NCBI RefSeq assembly: GCF_021347895.1
Contig: NC_067123.1
Coordinates: forward strand, 7,631,828-7,695,827
Reading direction: 5' to 3'
Length of the DNA stretch: 64,000 nt
Source: Acanthochromis polyacanthus
Lineage: Eukaryota; Chordata; Actinopteri; Pomacentridae
Both the position numbers and the translations under genes were made by a program. This document shows, piece by piece, positions 10,423 to 21,465 of this stretch. The stretch's first letter is position 1. Each line of letters begins with the position of its first letter. Under the pieces are notes generated by a model. The model saw only the letters and a list, made by a program, of their open reading frames with translations. It was not told the DNA's origin and did no database searches.

Positions 10423-13400
10423 CTAATCGGAGTCGCTATCATCTGGACTCCGAAAAGGCCTGAACCAGCTTCCACCCGTCACAGAGAAGCCCGGGCTTGA
10501 TGTGGAGGGACCCGACGCACTGTGGTCTGTGGACGAAGTGGATGGTCCAGGCTGCGCGTCGTCCTCTTCGCTGACCCGCTGCCTCTTCGTACCTACCTGG
10601 GCCTCCACATCGCACTCCTCCCGGATCCTCTTGAGGAAGGAGCTGATGTGGACGGCAAGGTCCTCTGGGGGAGCAGCGGGAGCAGCGATGACCGGAGCAC
10701 CAGCAGGAGGGGGGAGACGCTGGACAAGGGGGGAGCGGGGTCGGCCGTCCTCTTCTTCGCCGTCCTCCAGGTCTTCTTCGTCCTCGTCCAGGCTGTCGTA
10801 GCCGGAGTCTTCGCTGGTGCTCCAGTCGGACCAGGCGTCGGAGTCTTCTGTCTCAGGGTCTTCCTCTTCAGAGTCTTCTTCCTCTCGGTCTTCTCCCTCT
10901 GGGTCTTCTTCTTCCTCGTATGGAGCCAGAACATCGTAGAAGATGGGAGGGTCGTCGTCATCAAAGATCCAGATGGTCTCCGGGAATCCGACGGCAGGGG
11001 GATGCTCCACGGCGTAGTCCACAGACCCTGAGAGGAAACAAGGTCATCACATGTTAGTACTTCTAACATCATTAGATATCAGGACTAAATCATCTACAGT
11101 CACAACTAAAGTTAATAACAGTTCACTATAACCATCCAACAACGGTGTCAACGCCACAAACACTAAATCAGTAATTCTGCAGTCTGTTCTTTCATGTGAG
11201 ACTTTATGAAAACAATTATTTACTCTACTTTGGTCACTTGGAAAAACTTCAGTCTTGACAATTCAGATGACGAGTTTGTTCACATTCATAGTGATTTAGT
11301 AATTAGAAATGTGTAAATGATGGGCTGTAATGCAACACAACACAATGCAACACAACTGAACACAACGCAATACAACACAAAGCAGGACAGCACAACACAC
11401 TCCAACACAACATAGTACAATATGACACTACAAAGTTCAACACAATTCCAAATAACACAGCACAGATAACAAAGTACAATGCAACAGGGCACAACAGAAC
11501 TCAAAACAACACAACACAACACTACACAGCACAGTGCAGCACAACACAACACAATGCAGTCCAACACAAAACAGCGTAGTACAACGCAATGCAACACAAC
11601 ACAGGACACCATCACACTACACAGGATTACACAACAAAACACAACAGAGACCCACACAACCCACCATCATACAGTTTACCACAAAACAACGTAATACAAC
11701 ACAACATGGCACAACACAGCAAAATACAATGCAGAGCAACACAACAAAACACGGGATAACACAAATATACACAATATAATTTAATACTACACAGCACAAT
11801 ATAACACAATGTAGTGGGGGGCCAGTTGCCCCACTACGTGAGATCTATGTTTAACCTGATCACTCTATGTATTAACACTTGTAATTTAATTCTAAGTTCT
11901 AGGTCTGAAAATATCTAAGTCTCACCATAGAATCATCAAAGGAATCCAGGAGCCAAGTCTTCAGATGCCAAGAAGTAAAGTGTTTATTCTGTTTAATACA
12001 GGTCAAAACACTGAGAGAGGTTCCGGAAGCCCTCTGAACTTACTGTCAGATAATACAATCTTTTATACCCTCTGAGCTGGGGTCAGTTCATGCCCTTAAC
12101 CCATCCCTCTTTTTGCCACTGCCAGCTGCCAGTATTGCACAATTTAAGGAAAGAGCGAATCTTTACTCCCTAATAATTTTAATTGGAAACTCGTGGGCGG
12201 CCGGCACTTTTCCCCATGGGAGGCAGCCTCCCCCAAATTTTCTCACACGAACACCTGCACCCTTATCTCCAAACAATAATTTTGTTGATACTGGCAGTTA
12301 CCCCAGAGGAAACAACCTACAGGCTATCTGTAAACCATTTCAGTCAGAAGGCAAAGGGCCTGCTGTCAGATACACACACAGACATAGATTTATTACAGCA
12401 GTGGATTAATTTTTCCACAACAACAACACAACAAAAGACGGCACTTTACCTCTCTGATCATTAATGTTACAACCAAAACACGGCAACAGGCAACAATGAA
12501 GTCACATTTTATGACTAATTATTATGACTGTTGCTGGTTCAGGTCATCATCACACATTTATGAAATCCTAAATAAACTGAATGTTTTCCACTAAGTGAAC
12601 TTTTCTCCTCAAACACAGCAGCGTCCTTTCTCCTGGACTGTTTTAAGTGTCCTCACTCAGATAAGCAGCATGTTAACTGCACCTGTATTAGTCTGTGTGC
12701 ATCAGATAATCAGTCACATCAGCAGTAGAAAGCAAAGTAAATCACTGTGTTCTTTCTTAACCGACAGAATAAACCGAGCAGCAACAGAGATCCTTTACAA
12801 ATAAAACAACATGAGCAAAAAAATATGAAACTAGCAGATTAGCACAATTTATTCACCAAATCTATGAGTTTAAATCATAGTGACTGAATGGAGACGGTGG
12901 TACACCTGCAGCCTCATTCAAGTGGTAAAAGAATCATTTTGTCATTCTTATGAGATTCAACAAATACAAACTGTGTGATGAATAAAATAATAGTTCACGT
13001 TAAAGGTCCATAAACAGTCAGACACAAAGTTTAGGCTGAGCAGAGTGAAAATGTGATTTTTAAAGTGACTCAGAGCAACACAGAGGAGAGGCCTGCTGCA
13101 TTCTGAAGACTCCATCGTCTCCATGGATACAGCAAAAACACATTTCTGGCATTTTATCATTTCTGCCCCAGTTGGCATCATTTGTTTTAGTTTTCAAAAG
13201 AATTCATGTAAAATTTGATCAATTTGATGCCCTTAAATCAAAATGACAGAGTTTCCAAATCACTACGCCAATGATTAATAAATTAGATTAACCCTCTCCT
13301 GAGAGAAGTTTTACATTTTATGCTTCAAATAATCATTTTAAAAATCGTCCAATAACTGTTAATCACTAAATCTGTGTTTTTATCAACAGTTACAATTTAG

Positions 13401-13580
13401 AAAGTCACACTGGTTTCTACACTGACACAGCTGTAAGGATTTCAGACAGATAAATAACATAATTCCATCAATAAAAAGCTACATTATTAATAATCTATTC
13501 ATAATCTTACCAGTAGCGTCGCGGTGCACCTCCACGGCAACTCCCACGTATCCCTCGACGTCCATCAGTGTGAGGTCCAT
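10423..13580 (-). CDS. Two-exon gene for an unrecognised acidic, Ser-rich, probably nuclear protein (224 aa)
   Basis: Exon 1 coding is 13580-13511, starting ATGGACCTCACACTGATGG and ending ...GCTACTG|gtaagat. Exon 2 is 11027-10423, after the acceptor tttcctctcag, ending ...SDSD-stop. The junction keeps frame (ACT G|GG TCT) and gives 675 nt, 224 residues. The N-terminus (MDLTLMDVEGYVGVAVEVH) leads to a short hydrophobic/acidic segment (FDDDDPPIFYDVLAPY), then an Asp/Glu-rich tract at about residues 60-118 with WSDWSTSEDSGYDSL inside. Next come a Pro/Ala linker, a likely helix (DLAVHISSFLKRIREE, 146-161), a basic KRQRV patch (171-175) that could act in nuclear import, and a Ser/Thr/Pro-rich tail. 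There is no signal peptide or membrane segment. Exon 2 is far richer in GC than its surroundings. I do not recognise the family. A TATA box lies upstream at 13893-13902. The 2483-base intron holds an A/C-rich satellite and a solo LTR. The gene would be nested, antisense, in the macf1 5' intron if the 6.8-kb exon is real. Confidence 0.6.
11325..11809. repeat. A/C-rich degenerate satellite, (CAACA)n-like
   Basis: Nearly 490 bases are built from 'acaacacaa', 'caatgcaaca' and similar pentamer-based words, with very few G or T on the + strand. It lies in the intron of the minus-strand gene. The cysteine/valine-rich frames on the minus strand (11286-11809) and the Thr/Gln-rich ones on the plus strand are artefacts of the repeat. 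Confidence 0.9.
11810..12425 (-). mobile_element. Solo LTR of a retrovirus-like or LTR retrotransposon, minus orientation
   Basis: The segment runs from TGTAGTGGGG at 11810 to ...CAACAACA at 12425, giving TG...CA ends, and is flanked by the same six bases, ACACAA, at 11804-11809 and 12426-12431. On the minus strand it carries a TATA box (gggtataaaag, about 12061-12071) and, downstream, a polyadenylation signal (AATAAA, about 11980). This is the order of U3 and R in an LTR. A 9-bp hairpin (gtagtgggg/ccccactac) forms the 3' end. No internal coding region or second LTR is present. The target duplication falls in sequence similar to the adjoining satellite, so it could match by chance. Confidence 0.65.
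12426..13510. other. Remaining intron sequence of the minus-strand gene
   Basis: No gene or complete element is seen. The segment 13107-13156 matches, in inverted orientation, the sequence at 13909-13962 just upstream of the TATA box of the same gene. Confidence 0.4.
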
Positions 13581-13659
13581 CTCCAGGTCTTCAGGGATCC
13601 AAAGGTGATTCAAGGATCCACCAAGAGTCGTTTTTATTGACGTCTTCTTAACTCGACTT

Positions 13660-13805
13660 CTTTGGCCGAAGGTTTCCTCTTCAGGTCTTCGGTTTCCAAA
13701 AGTGTCCTCTTCAGGTCTTCTCTTTCAGAGTCTGAGAGTGTCCTCTTCAGGTCTCCAAAAGTGTCTTCTTCTTCAAGTCTTCGCTTTCCAAAAGTGTTGC
13801 TTTCC
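13660..13805 (-). repeat. Short direct repeats in the 5' leader of the acidic-protein gene
   Basis: Reading the minus strand, words such as 'gaagacctgaagaggacac' and 'acacttttggaaa' recur three to four times in about 145 bases. The units stay open in more than one frame but contain no ATG in the coding frame before the proposed start, and that frame has a TGA within the array. I therefore place them in the untranslated leader. Confidence 0.6.
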
Positions 13806-13892
13806 AACTATTCTCTTTCCGCAGCTGATGTTTGAACAGGTCAATCCAAGTCCAAGAGCAGGTGAAAAAGGGAAATTTCAGAAGGTTTCAGC

Positions 13893-13902
13893 CTTTATAT
13901 AG
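13893..13902 (-). promoter_or_regulatory. TATA box of the minus-strand acidic-protein gene
   Basis: On the minus strand the sequence reads gagcctatataaaggctg. It is a good TATA match about 320 bases above the proposed start codon, so transcription would begin near 13865-13870. Confidence 0.6.
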
Positions 13903-13962
13903 GCTCCCTGGGTGCATCAAAAAATGCCAGAATTGTTTTTGTTCGGTGCACCATGGAGACGA

Positions 13963-14724
13963 TGGAATCATCCAATACAGAAGTTCTCTGTCACATAAAT
14001 TCTGGTCACCTGCCTGAATGAAGACTAGAAGTCACTCTTGTCATCAACCTTCTTCCAGCTGACTTCACATTTGTTCACATGTTCTCTGTTGCAATTTGAC
14101 AAAGCAGCTGCTTGAAGACTGATTTTGTTTTGACCCCTGGATCTGACATCCCAGAACCAAAGACCACAGAGCTCCACAGGGACTCATTGTTTGTAAAATC
14201 AGTAAAAGTGATACATCTATCAGAGAAATGTCTGACATATCAGAGGGACTGGTGTAAAGTATCTGAGTAAATGTACTCGATTACTGTGCGTAAATGCAGT
14301 TTGAAGTGGCTTAGACTTGAATATTTTAACTGTGTGCTACTTTCTACTTCGGCGGCACTACATCTGAAATATAAATAATCTATTTTCCACTACGTTAATC
14401 TGAAAGTTTCAGTTACTTCATAGCATACAAGCTCCTATCAGGATATAATGAATCATTCAGCCGATAATCACTTTTCACTCCCCTTGGACATTTTTCCTTT
14501 TTATCGCTTTAATGTGACTTTGTTTGTTTTGTTTTCTACATTATATAATACAACATGTGGTTGGTATTTGCCATGTGAGCACTCGCCCTCCTACAGTGGG
14601 GTAGTTTTAAGGAGCTGCTGCTGCTTGTAGAGTCATCAGGTCCATCTGTGATGAGTTCCCCAAAGAAGAACAACTTAGCTGACACACAGTGGAGATTCAC
14701 AAGAGTGTCGACTCAGACAGAGGT
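13963..14724. other. Non-coding sequence, nothing definite
   Basis: Upstream flank of the minus-strand gene. No clear motif or repeat was recognised. Confidence 0.35.
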
Positions 14725-14914
14725 GTTTGGTACAAAAGCCCTTAGGAGGTATTCCACTAAAAATCAGCTGTTTTCAGCTGGAATAGTCATTTATCACATT
14801 AACAATGTCTGGACTGTATTTATGATTAATTTAATGTTATCTTCATTGAAAAAAAAACTTCTTTCAAAAATAAGGACTTTTGTAAGTGACCGCAAAGTTT
14901 TGAACGGTGATGTA
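14725..14914 (+). mobile_element. Family A MITE, right-half fragment
   Basis: Matches the right part of the 5015-5378 element ('tggaatagtcatttatcaca', 'aacaatgtctggactg', '...ttttgaacggtgatgta'). The left half is missing. The frame 14648-14950 is only this repeat. Confidence 0.75.
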
Positions 14915-14989
14915 CAAGAATGGAGGAATACTGTTACATTCAAAACCTAGAAATATGCTGAAAGTAGCGACAGATGTCTGCAAAATAAT

Positions 14990-15704
14990 GATATATTTAT
15001 CTAATTTAAAAACAGTTACACTGTGTCATTTCAAGATGACACAAAGAATGAATCACATTTTGTAAAGATACAGACTTTTTGCATTCTGTGCACTTTTGAC
15101 CTGATATTTTCTTACAGTAAATTCAATAAATTATTGAATTTTTGAATGTGATTTTACTAAATATTTACTGAAATTTGCCAAAGCAGAGAAATTTTTGTAA
15201 AATAGCAGTTTACATTTTTTTTAAAACTACTTTTTATTCCTTAATATACATAATTTTTCTTTCAAATAGAGTTGTAACTATAAATTAATGATATTTAAAA
15301 CATTTTATTATAGTAAAAAATAGTGTCATTTTATCATCAAACATTGTAAAAGAAAAAAATCGCCGTCTTTAAAAATATAAACATTGTGATGTGGAGGTTA
15401 AGTACCATGCTGGCCTCTTACTTTTTTGTTTTTAAATTATTATTATTATTATTATTACAGTTTACAAGTAATTCGACTTTTCTGTGATTGTACCAGATTT
15501 ATTGTCTAATTTCACAAAACAGGGAAAATCTGTATAAAATAGAGTTTAAGAATGATTTAAGAATTGAAGTAATTAAACAAAATGTTTTTATGGGCAAATG
15601 TTGTCAAAGAGCAAATTACTATCTGTAAAAATATTGATTTTTTTAAAATATTTTTTTCTCTCCAATTTTTATATAGATTATTATTCCCATTTTTTTTTAC
15701 AGTG
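14990..15704 (+). repeat. AT-rich dispersed repeat, family D, copy 1
   Basis: Shares ordered words with four other places in the window: 'ctttcaaata', 'aaatacagtaaaa', a 'dark' T-rich 'tttttacag' tract and 'cacaaaacagggaaaatctgt'. The right end reads ttttttttacagtg, complementary to the 'cactgtaaaaa' that starts copies at 58751 and 59891. This suggests a non-autonomous DNA element with cactgtaaaa termini. Contains (TTA)n at 15436-15460. Confidence 0.5.
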
Positions 15705-15734
15705 CACCTAATGTTCTACAATGAAAACCAGACT

Positions 15735-15800
15735 CTCAGACCACTTTATTAGGAACACCTGCACATTCTAGTGTCATCCAGTACAACAGCTCTGACACAA
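15735..15800. repeat. Fragment of a common fish repeat ('actttattaggaacacct')
   Basis: The phrase 'ccactttattaggaacacct' is a frequent dispersed repeat motif in fish genomes. A shorter match occurs at 29701-29715. Only a fragment is present. Confidence 0.35.
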
Positions 15801-15804
15801 ATTC

Positions 15805-17049
15805 TACTTTGTGAAGCTTCTACGTTTTCTGTTTCTGTTGACATTGTCAGAAAGATGGTAGTTATACTTTATGTTTATTATTGAGGTCATAGTGGGTGGT
15901 CTTAGTACTGTGCTGAGAAACGTTCCTATAAGACACACACTGCTGTTCTATTGTTGTAAATATTTGTGTTTTTTGTCACCTTCATCTCAACTTTTCACCT
16001 TTTTTATGGAGTCATTTTGAGACGTCACAGCAGGAAGAACTCGGGTGTAAATAAGAAGATTAATGAAGGCTCACTTCCATTCAGCTGCTCCAGTTTTCCC
16101 TCTTTGTTCATGTTTTTAGGAGCCTTTGTACTTTGTCTGCTGTGACAAGTTAAGTGTTGTGGTAAGAAGAACTCGCTGACCTTCAGTTACATGTGAATCT
16201 GGTGTCTGAGCCTCCTGAATGTTGCACTTTTTCTCTCCTGAGAGGGAAAGTTTGGTTTCTTTGAAGTGGGGTTACATGAGGTACCGGAGTCAGAATATTT
16301 CTTACAGTAGTTGGTGGTCAGCGGTTTGAAGGAGGATCTGCACGGAAACTAAGCAGTGAAGTGCAGTGGACTAGCTCAGCAATAAATGTGTTTTAGCCAC
16401 ATTAAAAGGCCAGCTAAAAATGTCTGCTTTGCTTTAAGAGTACACTATATTCAGATTATTTTCATCATTTCACTTTCACTCTGTGACCGTGGATGGAAGT
16501 TTTCAAATCACTGTAAACTCTTCTGAAAGCCACCAGACTCCACTGAGGAAAACGGTAATTTTACCTGGTTTACTGTGACCTCATTTGCTTAGGCTGTTTG
16601 TGCTGTTGCTTTGGTGCTTTAAAGAGCTCATATTATGCACATTTCAAGGTGTGTAATTTTATTTTGGCTGTCTGCTAGAGTAGGTTTACATGCTTAAGAT
16701 AAAAAACACAGTTTTTTCTCATACTGTACACTGCTGCAGCACCTCCACTCACTTTCTGTCTGAAATGCTCAGTTTTAGCTGCTGTCTCTAAGGAGCCCAC
16801 TCTGCTCTGATTGGTTAGTTGGTTTGGTTAAAGTGATCTAACATTGGTTAGTAACCCCAGATCTATGAGTACAAGGATGTAGTTCTAGTAGAAGCAGCTC
16901 TATCGAGGAAATAATGTAGGATTACGAGGAAGCTGCTCATACTTTGTTTGAAGCTCAAACTAGCTGCTCAACGGTAGTTATGCAAATGTGTTACATGATG
17001 ATGAATGTTGGTGAAATTAATCTTGGGTTTGTATTTTAAAACAGCCGTG
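15805..17049. other. Non-coding sequence, nothing definite
   Basis: Moderate base composition, with no open frame over 60 codons and no repeat boundary that I can place. Confidence 0.35.
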
Positions 17050-17889
17050 TTTCTAGCAAAGTGAAAAATAAAAGACAAAAAAACAAAAAAATATAAAATA
17101 TAAACAATACAGTAAATATCTATAAATCACTGACATTGTTGCTGATTTAATTATAGTAAAAAGTGTAATTTTTCATTTCAAAATATTTTTTGATGTGAAT
17201 GTTATTTTAACCTTTTTAAAATTGTTATTGTGTAAACTAGTATTTTTTTCCTTTTTTTATATAGTTTTTATTTATAATAACACAAAACAGGGCGATACCA
17301 GTCAATAAAACATTACAGTTGAAAACATAAATTTTTTTAAAGTATATGTCTTAAATTCTTGAAATTATTTACAGTTTTTAATCCTTAAATGCATAATTAT
17401 TCTTTCAAATAATGGCAATTATGTGTAAAATTATAACATTTTTGCAAATTTAAATACAGATGGAGATTCAATACCTTTATTATCATCGTCAACAAAATTG
17501 TGGTGTTACTCCCTGACTTAAATTAGAATAAAAGACAAAATGAAATAAAATAAAATAGATAATAAAATATACAGTATAAAAATATATATCTTTATAAATA
17601 ATATCTAGGAAATGTGAACATATGATGAGGTTGTGCAAAGAAAGGAGATTGTGGAAACAGAGGTGATTGAATTCACAGGTAATGGTGCAATATTTATAAT
17701 ACCAATAAAAATTATGATTATTGTAAAAAAAAACAAATTAATACTTGATGTGTTTGGGTTTTCGAGATTAACATGCAAATAATACCTTTTTTCTGTGATT
17801 GTAGTTATTATCTGTAATTTAAGAAGGAAATCAGCAAAATATAGTAAATTGTTCAAAAAATAAGTTAAAAAACATGTTTTTTTATAGTG
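17050..17889 (+). repeat. AT-rich dispersed repeat, family D, copy 2 (possibly composite)
   Basis: Shares 'attctttcaaataatggcaa', 'aaattataacattttt' and 'atttaaatacag' with copies at 56776 and 59891, and ends 'tttttttatagtg' at 17889. A piece near 17466-17505 ('cctttattatcatcgtcaac...aaaattgtg') resembles a different dispersed repeat inserted in it. Confidence 0.45.
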
Positions 17890-20047
17890 TATCTTGTTCC
17901 ATCTTCAGGCAGCAGACGGAAACCTCAGAAGCACTTCATTCTCTCAGAGCCATGCTGAGGTCGGACGTATTGATTTATTGATGCGCTGATGGACAGATCA
18001 GAGTTTCAGGTCCTCAGAGACAAATCAAACACACATTTACTTCTTCTTTATGTGTGTGTGCTGCTTTTCCCTCTTAACGCCTGTGAAACTTAATTTATTT
18101 TAGAGCGACGGGTCAAAGTTAGAGATGGACGGATAAGCAACGAGAGAATGAAGACGGAGAAAAGACTCTCCGTCTTCCCGACATATTGACTCGTCTTTAA
18201 AAATAGAAACTCTAGATGAGCTTTGAAATCTCATCTCGCTGCTCTTTTCCTTCTTTGTCTCAGCTCAGGCTGCTGAACAGACTCACAGGAAATTTCCTGA
18301 CGTTCCTCCATCGCAGAATATTATCAATAAATCAGACTGTGGGTGATGAAATCAGACTCTATTTCAGACTTTCTTTTGTACAATATTGCAGTTTTATATG
18401 TAAGAAATGTTTTTTTTGCCATTTCATGTAGTAAGAAATGTCTTTTTGAAGTAGATTTTTGGCAAAGCGAGTCAACAAAATAAGAAGTAATGCAACATAA
18501 TGGAGCTCATGTCTATTTAAACGGTATCAGTAGGAGTTTCAGGACTCTTTCAATAATGCTAAGTGCACAGAGCAGTTGGCACACAGATTTCTTTTGCATC
18601 CTGATCGATCGAAGCTAAACAGTTGGAAGTTGTATGTATTTAATCAGCCACTGAATTAAAAAGCCTCTTTCTTCAAGAGGCCAAGAAAGAAAGTACTCTA
18701 TCACACGGTTACAAGAAAGATAAAGATGAAGCACTGTGTTCCAAAAAGCTAAACCCAGCCGAGGAACAGGAGTCGATCTTTGCAGTTACACATCTTTTGA
18801 TCAGTCATAATTTAGGTAAGAAGGAGTTTAAACAGCATGGCTTTGAAAATTGAAATATACCAACGCTGCTGAGGCTTAATGAAGCCCCAGAAACCAGATT
18901 AGGAAGTCCAAGTTAACACTGTGTTAGATGTAAAACATGAAAAGGTGTGATACGCAATAGAGCGGCATGATTTTGGAAAAAAATGACACCGTGGAAAGAA
19001 CTGATTATTGTAGAATTATTGGGGAGATGCTGTGAACATTTAAGCATATTTGCATTATTTGGACTGTTGTTCCTCATTTGCACTGTTTGGAATATTCTGC
19101 ACCATATCTGCCACTTTATCTCATGATCATGTTTACATTTCACTCACTTTTTTTTCACGCTTTTCTTAGCTGTTGCTTAGTTCTGGTTTTGCTTCCTTTG
19201 TTCTTAGTTTTCCTGATTTTTGCTTTTGAGTTCTTAATTCAAAGTTAGTTGTATTGAGTTAGTTTTTGTGTCTTTGAATCTTTTGTATTTTTCTACTTTT
19301 TTATTTTTATATTATTTTTTATTATCTCAGAACCTGTTTTATGTACAGTGTTTGTTTAATGTCTACTGTTGCACGAAGAGAGAGTCGGGTATTTCAATCC
19401 TTAATGTCATGTACATATTGAAAAATTGAAGAATTTTAATTGGTTTTTAAAATTTTGATGAGCTAAATTCAGGCATAAAAAATTCACTGGCATAATTTTA
19501 TGCAAAAAAATTCAAAGTTTGAAATTCAGCAGGTTCAGAATCTGATGAGTCTGATTTGCTTCCACTCTGGATTTTCACCTTTTTTATGGGATTTAAAATA
19601 AAGTGCTCATTGGCTGAGTTTTTTTTGATCTGCTCCTTTCAGGGTGAAGTTTCATTTGCATCTTAAAGTTCCTTCATGCATGGTCTGTCCTGTAAACTCG
19701 CCTCAGTGATCTTCAGCATCATGTGCTTTTTTACTTCTTTCATGTTCTCCTCAGAGCTGCTGTTTTCTCCTTCAGTCAGCCGTCACTGTTGGTCTGCTGC
19801 CTCCTGAACTCTTTAACTATCGTCTAGACGTGATGACTACTTTAACCCAGTTCTACTTCCTGTTCTCCTTACAGCTGAAATATTGTTGAAACTTTGCATC
19901 ATTCATGACCCCTGCGTGATCACATCGTACAACACCAATGAATTATACAGCGTCTCCACTTGGTCTGAAGCTACAACTCCTCTGTTCCCTTCTTTTCTGA
20001 CCTCCTTTCCATCCCTCCCCCACATCCCTCTCTCCTCCTCCCTGCAG
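17890..20047. other. Upstream intron sequence ending in a strong polypyrimidine tract
   Basis: No gene is recognised. The last 75 bases (19975-20047) are a pyrimidine-rich tract ending ctcctcctccctgcag, the acceptor of the macf1 exon. Confidence 0.5.
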
Positions 20048-20281
20048 ACTGAAGTACGATGGAGTCTTCAGATGATGACACTCTGAGCGAGCGCTCCTGC
20101 GTCAGTGAACCGTCCTTTCGCAGCGAGCGGTCGGGGGGTTCGTTGTCTCCGTGTCCGTCCGGACCGGTCGGGCCGCCGGGCGACACTCTGCCCTGGAACC
20201 TGTCCAAACACGAGAGGAGGAAGAGGAAGAGCCAGGACTCGGTGCTGGACCCGGCCGAGAGGGCGGTGGTTCGAGTCGCAG
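20048..20281 (+). CDS. macf1: macf1 N-terminal coding exon, long (LDPAERAVVRVA) form
   Basis: The start codon at 20059 opens 74 codons beginning MESSDDDTLSERSCVSEPSF. The exon is bounded by the acceptor ctccctgcag (20047) and the donor GCAG|gtgagg (20281/20282), so it ends in phase 1. The segment GDTLPWNLSKHERRKRK followed by SQDSVLDPAERAVVRVA is the characteristic N-terminus of the spectraplakins. The SQDSVLDPAERAVVRVA version and the SERSGGSLSPCP lead fit MACF1 better than its paralogue dystonin. MACF1 is a giant cytoskeletal linker that binds F-actin through paired calponin-homology domains and microtubules at its C-terminus. This exon precedes the actin-binding domain, whose first exon would supply the missing two bases of an Asp codon (A-DER...). 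It lies beyond the window. A 5' exon must exist upstream. The gene identity is based on recall of the family, not a search. Confidence 0.88.
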
Positions 20282-20344
20282 GTGAGGAAAACTTTCCCTG
20301 TTTATAAATGCTGTCAGTGAACCTTTGAGCAAGGCACTAACTCT

Positions 20345-21465
20345 GGAACTGTTGTGTTTAGCGGCTTGGCGTCCAAAAATAGACGATTGTGACTATTCTT
20401 GAAGCTTCTAGTTGATTGTGCGTTAAAGTTTGAATGTCCGAGAAGCAGGTTTTTGTTTATAGGCACAATCCTGGAACTTTTCGATCACTCCTTGTATTTA
20501 GTAACACTGATTTTTTTGGCTGCTAAATCACAATAGATTTGTCTCCATGTGCCTTACTTCTTTTCCTGGTTCTTCCATATTTGCATAATGGGACTTCCAG
20601 GGAGTTTTACAAGTGTTGCAGGAGCACTGGGAGCAAAGTATTGCTGTACAAGGAGACAACCTTAGCAGGGATGGGGGCCAAACTTAAATTAATTGCAGTT
20701 TTTGATTCCACAATATTGGAACTTTTTAATCACTACTCCTATTTGCGAAATCTAAAGCAATGTTTTGTGGACACCTACAGTTACAGCAAAGCCTGAGACC
20801 ATGTAAATTGGCATTTGCCTGAAGTTTCTATTGTGATTTCTTGACTTTCTATTGTCTCAGAAGTTTTGTGTTCAGCTGCTTGGCGACAATAACTAGAAAG
20901 TTGTGGTTGTTCTCGGAAGCTTCTAAGTGATTTTGTTTGAGTGTGAAAAAGCCAGTTTTTGCTTATAGGCACAGTCTTGGAACTTTTTGATCACTTGTTG
21001 TATTTAGTATCACAGATTTTTGGTCACAAAATCACAATAGATTTGTCTCCCTGTGACTTATTTCTTTTCCTGGTGCTTTCCATGTTTACGTAACTGGCCT
21101 TTCAGGGAGTTTTACAGGTGTTGCAGGAGCACAAGGAGACAACCTTAATGGGAATGGCAGTTTTTGACTTTTGTGGCCGTAGTCTTGGAACCTTTGGATT
21201 ACTCGTCGTATTTAGTAAATCTCAAGCCATGTTTTGTAGACATCTACAGCTACAGCAAAGCCTGAGACCATGTAAATTGTTATTTTTCTGAAGTTTCTAT
21301 TGTGATTTCTTTTTCTTCCATTGTCTCAGCCTTAAAAGAACTTTTGCGTTCAGCTGCTTGGTGACAAAAGGCAGAAGATTATGATTGTTCTCGGAAGCCT
21401 CCAGGTGACTGTGTGTGGAAGTTTGAGAGCAGAGGCATGTTTTTGCTGTAAGTGTGAGAAAAATG
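20345..21465. repeat. Tandem repeat with a unit of about 0.47-0.51 kb, about 2.2 copies
   Basis: The order 'gcttggcg...gaagcttct', 'cacaat/gtcttggaactttt', 'atcacaatagatttgtctcc', 'gggagttttaca(a/g)gtgttgcagg', 'acagcaaagcctgagaccat', 'gaagtttctattgtgatttc' occurs in full at about 20345-20845, again at about 20850-21315, and begins a third time at about 21330-21465. It starts about 60 bases after the macf1 exon. Confidence 0.75.

Larger units (their letters stand above)
13107..13962. repeat. Imperfect inverted repeat pair flanking exon 1 of the acidic-protein gene
   Basis: The left arm 13107-13156 includes 'tccatcgtctccatgg', 'caaaaaca' and 'tctggcatttt'. The right arm 13909-13962 has the same words in the same order on the other strand ('aaaatgccaga', 'tgtttttg', 'ccatggagacgatgga'). 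The arms are about 50 bases and enclose about 750 bases with the first exon, leader and TATA box. Confidence 0.6.

Noticed and set aside
10502..11072. Overlapping frames on both strands across the acidic exon (99-169 codons)
   Set aside because: Shadows of the GC-rich exon. Only the minus-strand frame that joins exon 1 in phase has splice support.
11286..11809. Cys/Val-rich and Thr/Gln-rich open frames of up to 123 codons
   Set aside because: They translate the A/C-rich pentamer satellite in both strands. No start context, splice site or domain.
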